Assembly (NCBI RefSeq): GCF_020532725.1
Contig: NZ_JAJAVC010000006.1
Span: forward strand, 744,001-808,000
Length of the DNA: 64,000 nt
Reading direction: 5' to 3'
Source: Methylobacillus arboreus
Lineage (GTDB): Bacteria > Pseudomonadota > Gammaproteobacteria > Burkholderiales > Methylophilaceae
Part shown: positions 1 to 12,072 of the stretch, one piece after another
Position numbering within the stretch: the first letter of the stretch is position 1
Layout: every line of letters begins with the position of its first letter
Translations under genes and position numbers: made by a program
The notes under the pieces: generated by a model
The model's database searches: none
What the model was told of the DNA's origin: nothing
What the model saw: only the letters and a program-made list of their open reading frames with translations

Positions 1-115
1 AGTATTAAAGTAGCATACTGGTTGTAACTCAGTTTTGGACATAAATGTGCCAGTGCTTTTGCTAATTTATTAGCAAACCACCATAACTACAGGTATTGCA
101 AAGAGAGTTGTGGAC

Positions 116-146
116 AGCTAGCGCGAGCAGTAGAATTGCGCTAGCT
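116..146. repeat. Perfect inverted repeat (9-bp arms)
   Basis: Arms AGCTAGCGC (116-124) and GCGCTAGCT (138-146) are exact reverse complements around a 13-nt loop. No T-run follows on either strand, so it is not a clear intrinsic terminator. It lies in the AT-rich stretch 1-232, in which I otherwise see no gene. Confidence 0.5.
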
Positions 147-232
147 AGAACGCCTGACTTTGGGTGCGCACTAAACATGAACCTTTGATTATGCTGCCGC
201 AAAATCGATATTGAATTTGATGGAGATAGATA

Positions 233-481
233 ATGAACGGCAGTTGGGCTAACTTGTTTCCATACTTTGCTGGAGCTTTTAAGCTTATTGTATTAGGTAT
301 TGGAGCCTATTTTGCTATTAAATGGCATTTTGATGAAGAGAGGAGGGTGAGGGAAGCAGAAGGCGTGGTATTTGATAAACCAAGCTTCATGAAAAAGTTG
401 GCAATGATGCTAGCCCTCCCAGTTCTTCTAGTTCTTCTAGCGCTTCTAGTGATTTATGCTACTAACTGGTTTCTCGACTGA
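233..481 (+). CDS. Small two-TM membrane protein, unknown function
   Basis: An 82-residue protein with two hydrophobic stretches, about residues 11-28 (AGAFKLIVLGIGAYFAI) and 56-79 (a Leu/Val-rich run before the terminal NWFLD). A charged, Glu/Arg-rich linker (about residues 33-45) separates them, so it is probably an inner-membrane hairpin protein. A GGAG sequence sits about 9 nt upstream of the ATG. I do not recognise the family. The gene is AT-rich compared with the ATP synthase block and lies alone downstream of glmS, which suggests accessory DNA. It could also be a remnant of a larger element left of the window. Confidence 0.5.
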   Translation: MNGSWANLFPYFAGAFKLIVLGIGAYFAIKWHFDEERRVREAEGVVFDKPSFMKKLAMMLALPVLLVLLALLVIYATNWFLD

Positions 482-805
482 CGGGCTTTATTGATACGAT
501 CAATGTTTAGCGATTTCAAATAGTGTACTCACACTGTTAAGAGGCTTGTCCGATAAAATAGATAATGCTTCTGCTTTACCCAAGCATACTTTTTCTAGAC
601 CAAGTTAATGTTAGTCATTAGATAAAACAGGTCAATCAAGACACAAAATGTTGTCTCAACTTTTAAGCTCTAAATTGGTTTGGGGCATTTTTGATTTAGA
701 AATGACAGCGTACCGATGTGATTGCTGCCATTTTAGTATGGTACCTTAATACTCAGTATGAATCTTTATTACTCTCCTATTTGCACTTGAACAAAGATTG
801 GATCA
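482..805. other. AT-rich gene-free stretch downstream of glmS
   Basis: I see no convincing gene here. An open frame that starts near 718 on the plus strand runs into glmS antisense and is discarded. The 10-mers GATAAAATAG (552-561) and GATAAAACAG (621-630) form an imperfect direct repeat. I see no strong intrinsic terminator for glmS. The position just 3' of glmS is where Tn7-like elements integrate (established knowledge), and the base composition differs from the core block. Confidence 0.4.
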
Positions 806-2638
806 TTACTCTACCGTCACGGATTTCGCCAAGTTACGAGGTTTATCCACATCCGTACCTTTCAACAGCGCTGCGTGATAAGCCAGCAGCTGTACAGGTA
901 TTGTATGCAAAATTGGGGAGAGTACGCCTACGTGACGCGGCGTACGGATCACATGCACACCTTCACTGGCAGTGAAATTGCTGTCAGCATCAGCAAAGAC
1001 AAATAGCTCGCCGCCACGCGCACTGACCTCCTGCATGTTGGATTTCACTTTTTCCAGCAAAGCATCGTTGGGCGCAATCACCACCACAGGCATATTCTTA
1101 TCCACCAATGCGAGCGGGCCATGCTTGAGCTCACCGGCAGGGTAGGCCTCAGCGTGGATGTAGGAAATCTCCTTGAGCTTGAGCGCGCCTTCAAGGGCAA
1201 TCGGGTAGTGCATGCCGCGCCCAAGAAACAAAGCATGGAACTTGTTGCTGAAGGCCTTGGCCCATTCGCGGATTTGCGGCTCCAGGTTGAGCGCATATTG
1301 CACACTGCCCGGCAAACGGCGCAATTCATCGATATAGGCCTGCTCCTGTTCCGGACTCAATAGACCACGCTGCTTGGCAAATGTCGCCGCCAGGGTGAAC
1401 AGGGCAACCAACTGGGTGGTAAATGCCTTGGTGGAGGCCACGCCGATTTCGGCGCCGGCACGAGTGTATAGCACCAGGCGTGATGCACGCGGAATGGCAC
1501 TTTCCTGCACGTTGCAGATGGCCAGGGTCAAATGCTGTCCCAGGGACTTGGCATGCTTGAGTGCCTCCATGGTATCCAGGGTTTCGCCTGATTGCGAAAT
1601 GGTGACGATCAACTGCCTAGGATTGGGGACGGATTTGCGGTAGCGATATTCGCTGGCAATCTCCACCGAGGTCGGCAACTGCGCAATGCTTTCCAGCCAG
1701 TATTTGGCCGTAAGACCAGCGTAATAACTGGTGCCAGCGGCAAGAATGAGGACGCTATCCACTTCGCTGAATACCGTTTCCGCATCTGCGCCAAACAAGG
1801 CTGAGGTGAATGCATTGTCATCAATGATCGCTTCCAGCGTGTCGGTCAACGCACGTGGCTGCTCATAGATTTCCTTTTGCATGAAATGGGAATAAGGACC
1901 CAATTCCAGAGAGGCAAGCGAGAGGTCGCTGCGATGCACGACACGCTCGACGCTTTGGTCTGCCGCATCGAATATCTGTATGCCGTCCTTGGTAATCTCA
2001 GCCACATCGCCGTCCTCGAGATAGATCACGTTGCGAGTCACGGATAGCACGGCAGAGACATCCGACGCAATGAAGTTCTCGCGCTCGCCCAGGCCGATCA
2101 ACAGCGGGCATCCCTGACGCGCGCAAATCATCTGGTCTGGATAGTGAATGGAAACCACGCTGATCGCAAACGCGCCGGTAAGCTCGCGTACGGCATGCGT
2201 TACTGCAGCCAGCAATTCATGACCTTGTGCAAGGTAATGATGGATCAGGTGCGCGATGACTTCGGTATCGGTTTGTGACTCGAATTCATAGCCCAACCCC
2301 TGCAGGCGCTGGCGTTGTTCGTCATGGTTCTCGATGATGCCGTTATGCACCACGGCAATTTCGCCGCGGGAAATATGCGGGTGCGCATTGGATTCGGTCA
2401 CTCCTCCATGCGTCGCCCAACGCGTATGCCCGATACCGACCACGCCGGTCAGCCCTTCGGACTGCGCCTTGCCCTGCATCTCTGCCACTCGCCCCACGGC
2501 GCGCACGCGGCGGATGCCACCCTTGCTCAACACGGCAACCCCGGCCGAATCGTAGCCACGGTATTCAAGACGGCTCAGGCCTTCAATCAGGATTGGTACG
2601 ATATTACGTGCGCCTACTGCGCCTACGATGCCACACAT
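806..2638 (-). CDS. glmS: Glutamine--fructose-6-phosphate aminotransferase (isomerizing)
   Basis: GlmS makes glucosamine-6-phosphate from fructose-6-phosphate and glutamine, the first step towards UDP-GlcNAc for peptidoglycan and LPS. The protein has 610 residues, the usual length. It begins MCGIVGAVG, so Cys2 is the N-terminal nucleophile of the glutaminase domain (about residues 1-220). Two SIS sugar-isomerase domains follow ([10 protein letters not shown] is the phosphate loop of the first). The C-terminus [13 protein letters not shown] is the conserved segment whose DNA is the TnsD target of Tn7. It lies one base downstream of glmU on the same strand, so the two are probably co-transcribed. 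I see no glmS ribozyme upstream, as expected outside Gram-positives. Confidence 0.97.
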   Translation of the reverse strand: MCGIVGAVGARNIVPILIEGLSRLEYRGYDSAGVAVLSKGGIRRVRAVGRVAEMQGKAQSEGLTGVVGIGHTRWATHGGVTESNAHPHISRGEIAVVHNGIIENHDEQRQRLQGLGYEFESQTDTEVIAHLIHHYLAQGHELLAAVTHAVRELTGAFAISVVSIHYPDQMICARQGCPLLIGLGERENFIASDVSAVLSVTRNVIYLEDGDVAEITKDGIQIFDAADQSVERVVHRSDLSLASLELGPYSHFMQKEIYEQPRALTDTLEAIIDDNAFTSALFGADAETVFSEVDSVLILAAGTSYYAGLTAKYWLESIAQLPTSVEIASEYRYRKSVPNPRQLIVTISQSGETLDTMEALKHAKSLGQHLTLAICNVQESAIPRASRLVLYTRAGAEIGVASTKAFTTQLVALFTLAATFAKQRGLLSPEQEQAYIDELRRLPGSVQYALNLEPQIREWAKAFSNKFHALFLGRGMHYPIALEGALKLKEISYIHAEAYPAGELKHGPLALVDKNMPVVVIAPNDALLEKVKSNMQEVSARGGELFVFADADSNFTASEGVHVIRTPRHVGVLSPILHTIPVQLLAYHAALLKGTDVDKPRNLAKSVTVE

Positions 2639-2639
2639 G

Positions 2640-4040
2640 CTATTTCTTCACTTTCTCGGGGCGCTTCCAGTTTTCTATGGTGAATTGCCTGACTCTCGAC
2701 ATGGTCAGCCTATCGGCAGGCGCATCCTGGGTAATGGTCGAACCCGCTGCGATTGTTGCGCCTGCCTTGACCGTCACAGGGGCGACAAGCTGAGTGTCCG
2801 AGCCGATAAAGGCGCGGTCCTCAATCACCGTGCGTGATTTGTTTACACCATCATAATTGCAGGTAATGGTGCCTGCACCGATATTCACTTCTTTGCCTAC
2901 CGTGGCATCGCCGACATAGCTGAGATGGTTGATCTTGCTGCCGGTATCCACCTGTGCGTTCTTGAGCTCGACGAAATTGCCGATATGCGCATGACCAGCC
3001 AACACCGTTCCAGGACGCAACCGTGCATAAGGCCCGATGCGGCAGTCTTCGGCCACGCTGGCAGCGTCGATGTGCGTATATGCAGCCAAGGTAGTACCAG
3101 CACCAATGCTGGCATCACGGATCACGCAATAAGGCCCGATGCGCACATTGTCTGCAATCACCACTTCGCCCTCGAAGACGCAACCCACATCAATTTCCAC
3201 GTCGCGTCCCACCTTGAGCAAGCCACGCACGTCAATACGGGCCGGATCAGCCAGAGTCACCCCCTGGGCGAGCAACCGCGCTGCATACCGATGCTGGTAC
3301 ACACGCTCCAATGCCGCCAGGTCTTGCTTGGAATTAACGCCAGCCACTTGCCATTCGTCTGTGCTTTGCGTGGCAGCCACTGCCTGGCCGTCTGCCACTG
3401 CCAGCGCCACAATATCAGTGAGATAATATTCCTGCTGCGCATTACGGTTGTCCAGGCGGCCAAGCCACTGCGCGAGCCAAGCGTTTTCCGCAGCCATGAT
3501 GCCTGTGTTCACCTCCTGGATTGCACGCTGTGTTTCCGTCGCATCCTTATGCTCGACAATCGCTACGACTGACTGCTGCTGCCGCACGATCCGGCCATAT
3601 CCGGTAGGATTCTGCTTCACTACTGTCAGCAGTGCCAGCGATGCTTTTTCCGCAAGCAAGCGCTCACAACTCTCCAGTTCCAGCAATGGCACATCGCCGA
3701 GCAGGATCAATGTCCTGGCATCAGTTTCCAGATAGGGCAGGGCCTGCTGCATGGCATGCCCTGTGCCCAGTTGCTCAGCCTGTTTCACCCAGGTGATGTC
3801 GCTCTCGGGCAATGCCTGTGGCACCGCTTCGCCGCCAAAACCATAGATCACGATGATCTTGCTCGGGTTGAGTTTGCGGGCGGTTTCCAGCACATGCTGC
3901 AGGATAGGCCGCCCTGCCAATGCATGCAGGACCTTGGGCTTGCTAGAATGCATGCGGGTGCCTTTACCCGCTGCGAGAATAACGATATTGAGCTTGGAAG
4001 AAGGCGATGAAAAAGACAAGTTCTGATCCGGTTCAAGCAA
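2640..4040 (-). CDS. glmU: Bifunctional UDP-GlcNAc pyrophosphorylase / GlcN-1-P acetyltransferase
   Basis: GlmU acetylates glucosamine-1-phosphate and then uridylylates it to UDP-GlcNAc. The N-terminal nucleotidyltransferase signature LAAGKGTRM lies at residues 22-30 and the C-terminal half is a left-handed beta-helix of hexapeptide repeats (acetyltransferase). The length of 466 residues is close to the usual 455-460. The chosen start at 4040 is TTG. A second TTG lies seven codons further in. There is no ATG before the catalytic loop and no clear ribosome-binding site, so the exact N-terminus is unsure. It lies downstream of the atp operon terminator and immediately upstream of glmS, the preceding enzyme of the pathway. 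Confidence 0.95.
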   Translation of the reverse strand: MLEPDQNLSFSSPSSKLNIVILAAGKGTRMHSSKPKVLHALAGRPILQHVLETARKLNPSKIIVIYGFGGEAVPQALPESDITWVKQAEQLGTGHAMQQALPYLETDARTLILLGDVPLLELESCERLLAEKASLALLTVVKQNPTGYGRIVRQQQSVVAIVEHKDATETQRAIQEVNTGIMAAENAWLAQWLGRLDNRNAQQEYYLTDIVALAVADGQAVAATQSTDEWQVAGVNSKQDLAALERVYQHRYAARLLAQGVTLADPARIDVRGLLKVGRDVEIDVGCVFEGEVVIADNVRIGPYCVIRDASIGAGTTLAAYTHIDAASVAEDCRIGPYARLRPGTVLAGHAHIGNFVELKNAQVDTGSKINHLSYVGDATVGKEVNIGAGTITCNYDGVNKSRTVIEDRAFIGSDTQLVAPVTVKAGATIAAGSTITQDAPADRLTMSRVRQFTIENWKRPEKVKK

Positions 4041-4062
4041 TTGAAATTAACTGGAAGTATAA

Positions 4063-4090
4063 ATAAAAAAGGCAGCCTTTTGGCTGCCTT
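4063..4090 (-). terminator. Intrinsic terminator of the atp operon
   Basis: AAGGCAGCC (4069-4077), a TTTT loop and GGCTGCCTT (4082-4090) form a perfect 9-bp stem. Read on the minus strand it is followed by TTTTTTATTT. It sits between atpC and glmU and should end the ATP synthase transcript. Confidence 0.88.
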
Positions 4091-4109
4091 CTTGTATGGT
4101 TTTGCAGGT

Positions 4110-4535
4110 TTAGTGCGTTGTCTTGCGCAATTGCTCGATAGTCTGCAATTGTGCCAGCGCCTCCGACAATTCAGCCTGCGCACGCGCGTAATCCACGCCT
4201 GAAGCATTGTTCCTCAATGTCTCCTCAGCAACACGCTTGGCTTCGATCGCCTTGGCTTCATCCAGGTCATGGCCACGGATCGCAGTATCGGCCAGCACGG
4301 TAATCACGCCAGGCTGCACTTCCAGCAAGCCGCCGGAAATGTAGATCGCCTGTTCTTCACCGCTATCGGCAACCTTGACGCGCAGCACGCCTGGCTTAAT
4401 TGTCGTGATCAGTGGCGCATGGTTGGGATAAATACCCACTTCACCCAATTTCGCAGGCGCAGCAACAAACTCTGCCTCGCCCGAGAAAATGGACTCTTCC
4501 GCGCTAACCACGTCCAGGTGTATTGTTGATGCCAT
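4110..4535 (-). CDS. atpC: ATP synthase F1 epsilon subunit
   Basis: Epsilon is the central-stalk subunit that couples rotation and can inhibit ATP hydrolysis. The 141-residue protein has the N-terminal beta-sandwich with the typical motif [11 protein letters not shown] (about residues 33-43) and a C-terminal alpha-helical hairpin rich in Ala, Glu and Leu. It is the last gene of the atp operon, 28 nt after atpD, and is followed by a strong terminator. The start ATG at 4535 matches the family N-terminus. Confidence 0.95.
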   Translation of the reverse strand: MASTIHLDVVSAEESIFSGEAEFVAAPAKLGEVGIYPNHAPLITTIKPGVLRVKVADSGEEQAIYISGGLLEVQPGVITVLADTAIRGHDLDEAKAIEAKRVAEETLRNNASGVDYARAQAELSEALAQLQTIEQLRKTTH

Positions 4536-4563
4536 ATCGTCCTATCCTTACCTTTGACAGGGT

Positions 4564-5976
<1,413 letters not shown>

Positions 5977-6023
5977 CTATACTTAAATTCTTCGAGCTTT
6001 ATCTAAGCTACATTTCAGCACGA

Positions 6024-6899
6024 CTAGACAGCCGCCGCGCCACCGACAATCTCTGAAATTTCCTTGGTAATTGCAGCCTGGCGCGCCTTGTTGTACACCA
6101 GCTTCAACTCGCCAATCACCGTCTTCGCATTGTCCGAAGCAGCCTTCATCGCGACCATGCGGGCGCTTTGCTCAGACGCCATGTTCTCGGCAACAGCGTG
6201 ATAAACAATCGACTCAATATACCGCGTCATCAGTTCATCAATAACGACCTTGGCATCGGGCTCGTAGATATAATCCCAAGGGCCTGTGGCTGTCTTGTTG
6301 GTAGTATCCAGCTTGTCATCAGACAACGGCAGCAGCTGCTCGATAACGGCTTCCTGCTTCATGGTATTGATGAAACGGGTATAAGAGATATGCAGCTGAT
6401 CAATCTCACCAGCGATGTAGGCATCCAGCATGACCTTGATGCTGCCGATCAGCTTTTCCAGGTTTGGCGTATCGCCAAGACCAGTGACATGGGATTTCAC
6501 ATCGGCATTGACGCGGTTCAGATAAGTGAACCCCTTGTTGCCGATCGCGCTGACGGCAATCTTCTTGCCTTCTTTTTCCCATGCATTCATCTGATTGAGC
6601 GACAAGCGAAGGACATTAGTGTTCAAGCCACCGCACAAGCCTTTGTCCGAACTCACGACGATCAAGCCGACGTTAGCCACCTTCTCGCGCTTGACGATAA
6701 AAGGGTGCTTGTATTCGGCATTGGCCTGCGACAGGTGGGCCGTCACATTGCGAATCTTCTCCGCATAAGGACGGGCCATACGCATGCGCTCTTGCGCCTT
6801 GCGCATCTTGGAAGCCGCCACCATTTCCATCGCCTTGGTGATCTTGCGCGTGTTTTCAACGCTCTTGATCTTGCTACGTATCTCTTTGCTACCAGCCAT
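6024..6899 (-). CDS. atpG: ATP synthase F1 gamma subunit
   Basis: Gamma is the rotor shaft inside the alpha3beta3 hexamer. The protein has 291 residues. The N-terminal helix [20 protein letters not shown] (residues 3-22) and the C-terminal helix with [20 protein letters not shown] form the coiled coil of the shaft. The [11 protein letters not shown] motif of the Rossmann-like domain is present. It lies between atpA and atpD as in other proteobacteria. Confidence 0.97.
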   Translation of the reverse strand: MAGSKEIRSKIKSVENTRKITKAMEMVAASKMRKAQERMRMARPYAEKIRNVTAHLSQANAEYKHPFIVKREKVANVGLIVVSSDKGLCGGLNTNVLRLSLNQMNAWEKEGKKIAVSAIGNKGFTYLNRVNADVKSHVTGLGDTPNLEKLIGSIKVMLDAYIAGEIDQLHISYTRFINTMKQEAVIEQLLPLSDDKLDTTNKTATGPWDYIYEPDAKVVIDELMTRYIESIVYHAVAENMASEQSARMVAMKAASDNAKTVIGELKLVYNKARQAAITKEISEIVGGAAAV

Positions 6900-6928
6900 T
6901 GTCTAGTCTGCCTGTCTGTACTTTAAGC

Positions 6929-8470
6929 TTAGTACGCGTTGGTTGCCTTGAAGTCCTGAATTGCCGCTTCCAGGGCCTTCTCGTCGTCACCACCAAGGTC
7001 GTTGGTGCTGTCGATCTTGTCCAGGATGCTCTTGTACTTGGACTTGAGGAAGGAGTGCAGGGCAGATTCGAATGCCAATGCACGTGCAACTGGCACATCG
7101 TCAAAGAAACCCTTGTTGGCGGCAAGCAATGTCACTGCCATGTCGGATGTAGACAATGGCGCATATTGCGCTTGCTTCATGAGCTCGGTCACCAGACGGC
7201 CACGATCCAGCTGCTTGCGGGTCACTTCGTCCAGATCGGATGCAAACTGGGCAAATGCAGCCAGTTCACGATACTGGGCCAATGCCAGACGGACACCGCC
7301 ACCCAGCTTCTTGATCACCTTGGTCTGAGCAGCACCACCTACGCGGGATACCGAAATACCGGCGTTGATCGCAGGGCGGATACCGGCGTTGAACAAGTCT
7401 GTTTCCAGGAAGATCTGGCCATCGGTAATCGAAATCACGTTGGTTGGAACGAATGCGGACACGTCGCCTGCAGCCGTCTCAATAATCGGCAATGCAGTCA
7501 GGGAACCGGTTTTGCCCTTCACTTCACCATTGGTGAACTTCTCGACATAGTCTTCGCTTACACGCGCTGCACGCTCGAGCAGACGGGAGTGGATGTAGAA
7601 CACGTCGCCTGGATAAGCTTCGCGGCCTGGTGGACGACGCAGCAACAGGGAAATCTGACGATATGCCCAAGCCTGCTTGGTCAAGTCATCGTAAACGATC
7701 AATGCATCCTGACCACGGTCACGGAAGTATTCACCCATGGTACAACCGGCGTAAGGCGCCAGGAACTGCAGAGCGGCAGGATCGGAAGCAGAAGCGGCAA
7801 CCACAATGGTGTATTCCAACGCGCCATGCTCTTCCAGCTTGCGTACCACGTTGGCGATAGTAGAAGCCTTTTGGCCGATCGCAACGTAGATACAGGTCAT
7901 GTTCTGACCCTTCTGGTTGATGATCGCATCAACGGCTACCGCAGTCTTGCCAGTCTGACGGTCACCAATGATCAACTCACGTTGACCACGGCCAACCGGC
8001 ACCATGGAGTCAATCGCCTTGATACCGGTTTGCACTGGCTGGGAAACCGACTTACGCGCGATAACGCCAGGCGCCACCTTTTCAATCTTGTCTGTCAGCT
8101 TGGCGTTGATTGGACCCTTGCCGTCAATAGGCTGGCCCAGTGCGTTCACCACGCGGCCAACCAGTTCGGGACCGACCGGCACTTCCAGGATCTTGCCGGT
8201 GCACTTGACAATGTCGCCTTCAGTGATGTTTTCATAGTCGCCCAGGATCACGGCACCCACGGAGTCACGCTCCAGGTTCAGCGCCAAGCCGTAGATATTG
8301 CCCGGGAACTCGATCATTTCGCCAGCCATCACGTTGGACAGGCCATGGATACGAACGATACCATCAGTCACTGAAATCACGGTACCCTGGGTACGCGCTT
8401 CAGCACTGGTGGAGAAATTCTCTAATCTGCTCTTAATCAGTTCACTGATTTCTGATGTGGATAATTGCAT
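6929..8470 (-). CDS. atpA: ATP synthase F1 alpha subunit
   Basis: Alpha is the non-catalytic nucleotide-binding subunit that also supplies the arginine finger. It has 513 residues, as in E. coli. The P-loop GDRQTGKT lies at residues 169-176. The segment [16 protein letters not shown], about residues 366-381, carries the conserved arginine. It starts 10 nt after atpH. A very long open frame on the opposite strand is a codon-bias shadow. Confidence 0.98.
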   Translation of the reverse strand: MQLSTSEISELIKSRLENFSTSAEARTQGTVISVTDGIVRIHGLSNVMAGEMIEFPGNIYGLALNLERDSVGAVILGDYENITEGDIVKCTGKILEVPVGPELVGRVVNALGQPIDGKGPINAKLTDKIEKVAPGVIARKSVSQPVQTGIKAIDSMVPVGRGQRELIIGDRQTGKTAVAVDAIINQKGQNMTCIYVAIGQKASTIANVVRKLEEHGALEYTIVVAASASDPAALQFLAPYAGCTMGEYFRDRGQDALIVYDDLTKQAWAYRQISLLLRRPPGREAYPGDVFYIHSRLLERAARVSEDYVEKFTNGEVKGKTGSLTALPIIETAAGDVSAFVPTNVISITDGQIFLETDLFNAGIRPAINAGISVSRVGGAAQTKVIKKLGGGVRLALAQYRELAAFAQFASDLDEVTRKQLDRGRLVTELMKQAQYAPLSTSDMAVTLLAANKGFFDDVPVARALAFESALHSFLKSKYKSILDKIDSTNDLGGDDEKALEAAIQDFKATNAY

Positions 8471-8479
8471 TACTTTTTC

Positions 8480-9016
8480 CTAACCTTTCAGCGTGTAGGC
8501 CAACTCTTGCAATTGGCCACGGACTGAAGCGTCAATGACCGTATCGCCGACTACAATTTTGATTCCGCCAATAATTTCCGGATCCACTTTAACGCTTGCT
8601 TCAACCTTTTTACCGAACTTGGTTTCCAGGCGCTTCACGATAGCAGCAAACTCAGCATCGCTGGGCTTGGTAGCGGCTGTAATCTCAGCTTCCAGCACGC
8701 CTTCTTCCTGTGCTTTCAAGTCTTCAAATGCAGCGGCAATTTCTGGCAGGATGGACAGGCGACCGTATTCCACCAGCAACTTGACCAGGTTTACACCTGC
8801 CTCGTTGAGCTTGTCTCCAGCAACGGAGAGGAAAACCCGCTCCAAATCAGCCGCGTCAACCTTGGGGTTGTCAATAAACGCCCGCATTTGCTCATCCGCC
8901 GCAACAGCTGCGGCAAATTCGAGCAATTGCGACCAGTCCGCCAGCGCATTTTTTTCCTTAGCCAAACAGTAAACCGCTACCGCGTAAGGTCTTGCAATGG
9001 TGATCGCTTCAGCCAT
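8480..9016 (-). CDS. atpH: ATP synthase F1 delta subunit
   Basis: Delta is the peripheral-stalk subunit (OSCP homologue) that joins the b dimer to the top of F1. The protein has 178 residues. It has the N-terminal helical bundle typical of the family (ARPYAVAVYCLAKEKNALADW) and the C-terminal signature near IIGGIKIVVGDTVIDASVRG. It lies between atpF and atpA with short intergenic spacing. Confidence 0.95.
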   Translation of the reverse strand: MAEAITIARPYAVAVYCLAKEKNALADWSQLLEFAAAVAADEQMRAFIDNPKVDAADLERVFLSVAGDKLNEAGVNLVKLLVEYGRLSILPEIAAAFEDLKAQEEGVLEAEITAATKPSDAEFAAIVKRLETKFGKKVEASVKVDPEIIGGIKIVVGDTVIDASVRGQLQELAYTLKG

Positions 9017-9036
9017 ATCGTGCTCCTGTTCCTTCC

Positions 9037-9507
9037 TTAGAGCTCGTTTGCGATGCTGGTCAACAGGTCAGCATGCGCCTTGGCATCGATTTCCTTGCGC
9101 AGGATCTTTTCCGCACCGGCAATTGCCAGCGTAGATACTTGCTGACGCAGGCCTTCCTTGGCGCGATTTACTTCCTGATCAATTTCTGCCTTGGCACCGG
9201 CAATGATTCGATCGCCTTCTGTCTTGGCATTTGCCTTGGCTTCTTCCACGATCTCGCTGGCACGCTTTTCAGCCTGCGCAATGATGGAAGTTGCTTTTTG
9301 CTTGGCATCGTTAACAACTTCAGCAGAACGCTGGGTTGCCACGTCAAGCTCCTGCTTACCGCGTTCAGCCGCAGCCAGACCATCCGCAATGGTTTTCTGG
9401 CGAGTCTCAATCGCATTCAGGAGATATGGCCACACAAACTTTGTGGTAAACCAGATCAGAATGGCAAATGAGATAGCCTGCGCAATCAGTGTCAGGTTGA
9501 TATTCAT
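9037..9507 (-). CDS. atpF: ATP synthase Fo b subunit
   Basis: The b subunit is the membrane-anchored peripheral stalk. The 156-residue protein has one N-terminal TM segment (about residues 4-26, [20 protein letters not shown] onward). A long charged Ala/Glu/Lys helix follows that dimerises as a right-handed coiled coil. The length matches the 156-residue E. coli protein. It sits 70 nt after atpE. Confidence 0.96.
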   Translation of the reverse strand: MNINLTLIAQAISFAILIWFTTKFVWPYLLNAIETRQKTIADGLAAAERGKQELDVATQRSAEVVNDAKQKATSIIAQAEKRASEIVEEAKANAKTEGDRIIAGAKAEIDQEVNRAKEGLRQQVSTLAIAGAEKILRKEIDAKAHADLLTSIANEL

Positions 9508-9577
9508 ATTTGCTCCCGAGCCGTTAAATCCAGTTTGTTTTTAAGTTCGATCACTTAAATTCAACGCTAGATTTCAG

Positions 9578-9850
<273 letters not shown>

Positions 9851-9892
9851 TTAATTTCCTTTCGGCTTTAGAGAGTTAACGATAAAAATTGA

Positions 9893-10696
9893 TTAGTGGC
9901 TTTCGTGCGCCATGGAAATGTAGACAACCGTGAGCATCATGAAAATGAATGCCTGCAGACAGACGATCAGGATATGGAAGATCGCCCAGCCAGCGCCCAG
10001 CAATGCACCGAAGAAGGTGCCGGCCAGACCGGTTGCCGCCCACATACCGAGCAGCAGGAAAATGATTTCACCTGCGTACATATTGCCAAACAGACGCAAG
10101 GAGTGTGAAAGAGGCTTGGAGATGTACTCAATCAGGTTGAAGGCAAAGTTGGCAGGCCACACCAGCGGGTTGCTGCCAAAGGGCGAACAGAAGAGCTCAT
10201 GTATCCAGCCACCCAGACCCTTGACCTTGATGCTGAAGAAAATCATCAGCAACCAGACCGCCAGCGCCAGCGCAAAGGTGGCGTTGATATCAGAAGTGGG
10301 CACGCTGCGCCATTCGTGCAGGCCTAGCCAGCCATAAACGATCGCCATGATGTCGATTGGCAGGAAGTCCATCGCGTTCATCACCAGGACCCAGACAAAC
10401 ACGGTCAGGGCCAACGGTGCTATAAAGGCATGGCGGTTGCCATGAAAAATGCTTTTGACCTGGTTATCAATAAACTCGATCAGCAGCTCAACAAAAGCCT
10501 GACGCTTGGTAGGCACCCCGGCAGTAGCGCCACGCACCACCCACCACAAGAGGCCGAATACGACAATACCGAGCAAGGCCGACATCACCAGGGTATCAAC
10601 GTGTAACACCCAAAAACTGCCATCACCAACACTCTTCTGATTGAAGGAGAGGTGGTGCTGGATATATTCCGAAGGAGTTAATTGACCTGTCGCCAT
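9893..10696 (-). CDS. atpB: ATP synthase Fo a subunit
   Basis: The a subunit provides the two proton half-channels next to the c ring. The protein has 267 residues and five or six TM helices. The essential arginine is Arg201 within [12 protein letters not shown]. The downstream helix with the conserved ...[14 protein letters not shown]... segment is present. It is positioned between atpI and atpE. Confidence 0.96.
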   Translation of the reverse strand: MATGQLTPSEYIQHHLSFNQKSVGDGSFWVLHVDTLVMSALLGIVVFGLLWWVVRGATAGVPTKRQAFVELLIEFIDNQVKSIFHGNRHAFIAPLALTVFVWVLVMNAMDFLPIDIMAIVYGWLGLHEWRSVPTSDINATFALALAVWLLMIFFSIKVKGLGGWIHELFCSPFGSNPLVWPANFAFNLIEYISKPLSHSLRLFGNMYAGEIIFLLLGMWAATGLAGTFFGALLGAGWAIFHILIVCLQAFIFMMLTVVYISMAHESH

Positions 10697-10707
10697 AACA
10701 TCAAACC

Positions 10708-11094
10708 TTAAGCGTTGTTTTTCTCATTAATTGCAAAAATTGCAGCCCCAGACATGATGGCTGCCGCGGCCAACCCCGCAATCAGTGCAATCGGGATCAG
10801 CTTGCTGTAAAAATTGAATACCAAAAGCAGGGTAATTGCGATCACTGCAATCTTGATCGCCTCGGCGATCAAAATATTGACCAATACGGAACCCGCGCCT
10901 GCTGTTGCTGTCTTATTTTGCAGCTTCATCCTGGCAGCCAGTCCGCCCAGGATGGCAGAACCGCCACCTGCCAGCGCAGACAAGGCGCCATGCAGACCAA
11001 CGCCATACTGGTTAAGCACGACAAAGGCAAGTATTGACACTACCAGCGTGGCAAATACTTGCCGCTTGATCATTTTCGCTAGTAGTTCATCCAT
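10708..11094 (-). CDS. atpI: ATP synthase subunit I
   Basis: A 128-residue, four-TM hydrophobic protein, first gene of the atp operon, 11 nt before atpB. AtpI is a poorly conserved assembly or Mg2+-related factor, non-essential for ATP synthesis in studied bacteria. Here the short Lys/Arg-containing N-terminus ([12 protein letters not shown]), Gly-rich second helix ([17 protein letters not shown]) and position support the call more than sequence identity does. Confidence 0.85.
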   Translation of the reverse strand: MDELLAKMIKRQVFATLVVSILAFVVLNQYGVGLHGALSALAGGGSAILGGLAARMKLQNKTATAGAGSVLVNILIAEAIKIAVIAITLLLVFNFYSKLIPIALIAGLAAAAIMSGAAIFAINEKNNA

Positions 11095-11215
11095 GCTTGA
11101 TTTCCCTGTTTTTCACAAATTCCGGGCAAAAGCCAGCCGAGCACATTTGCCCTACCCGTGAAAACCCGAGATTTTGTTGTTAAATCAGGCTCAAGTCAAG
11201 CTGAAATTGCTATTT

Positions 11216-12064
11216 TCACCTTTTAAACCGCTGAATTAACTCATCCAGCTGATCAAGGCTCGCATAATGAATCTTGACCTGCCCCGCACCCTTGCTACCC
11301 GCACGGATTTCCACTTCAGCGCCCAACAGTTCAGATAAGTCCTCTTGCAAGCGCAATACATCCCTATCTACAGCCTTGGCAGTTTTTTGCTGAGGCTCAG
11401 CACTTAACTGTTTTACTAATTTTTCTGCCTCACGCACAGAAAGCTGTTTTTGTGCGATCTGTTCGGCAGCCATGATCTGTTTGGCATCAGGCAAAGATAA
11501 AAGGGCACGCGCATGCCCCATATCCAGCTGTCCCTGCATGAGCATATCCTGCACGTTTTTATTCAAATTCTGCAATCTAAGCAGATTGGTAACCACGCTG
11601 CGCGAACGGCCCACTGCTTCGGCAGCGGCTTGATGCGTCATATTGAATTCATTGATCAGGCGTTGGATGCCCTGCGCCTCTTCCAGGGGATTGAGGTTCT
11701 CACGCTGGATATTCTCGATCAACGCCATCGCGAGCGCGGATTCATCCGGAATCTCACGCACCAATACCGGCACTTCTGCAAGCCCTGCCAACTGGGAAGC
11801 ACGCCAGCGGCGCTCGCCAGCAATGATTTCATATTGATCACCGGACACCTTGCGCACCAGAATAGGCTGCATGATGCCCTGGGCGCGGATGGAGTCCGCC
11901 AGGCTTGCCAAAGACGCCTGATCCATATGGGTACGCGGCTGATATTTGCCTGGCTGCAACTGGCCAATCTTAAGCGTATTGGGCGTATCGTCTGCCGAAA
12001 CGCTTTCTACATCACCTGCCAGCAGGGCATCCAAGCCTCGCCCCAAACCTTTCAACTTAACCAT
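11216..12064 (-). CDS. parB: Chromosome partitioning protein ParB
   Basis: ParB is a CTPase clamp that loads at parS and spreads, marking the origin for segregation and SMC loading. The protein has 282 residues. The N-terminal domain has GERRWRA at residues 83-89 (CTP/arginine patch). A helix-turn-helix region follows (MTHQAAAEAVGRSRSVVTNL) and then a C-terminal dimerisation domain. It lies 8 nt after parA. Its parS targets are visible at 15.5 kb and elsewhere in this window. Confidence 0.96.
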   Translation of the reverse strand: MVKLKGLGRGLDALLAGDVESVSADDTPNTLKIGQLQPGKYQPRTHMDQASLASLADSIRAQGIMQPILVRKVSGDQYEIIAGERRWRASQLAGLAEVPVLVREIPDESALAMALIENIQRENLNPLEEAQGIQRLINEFNMTHQAAAEAVGRSRSVVTNLLRLQNLNKNVQDMLMQGQLDMGHARALLSLPDAKQIMAAEQIAQKQLSVREAEKLVKQLSAEPQQKTAKAVDRDVLRLQEDLSELLGAEVEIRAGSKGAGQVKIHYASLDQLDELIQRFKR

Positions 12065-12072
12065 CCTGACTC

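Noticed and set aside
843-851. Perfect DnaA box TTATCCACA inside glmS
   Set aside because: A single site within a coding sequence, 20 kb from dnaA and without neighbours; likely chance.
718-975. 85-codon plus-strand frame at the glmS 3' end
   Set aside because: Most of it is antisense to glmS and it lacks a ribosome-binding site.
6899-8374. 491-codon open frame on the plus strand opposite atpA
   Set aside because: It mirrors atpA codon structure, has no recognisable domain and no ribosome-binding site; atpA itself is unmistakable.
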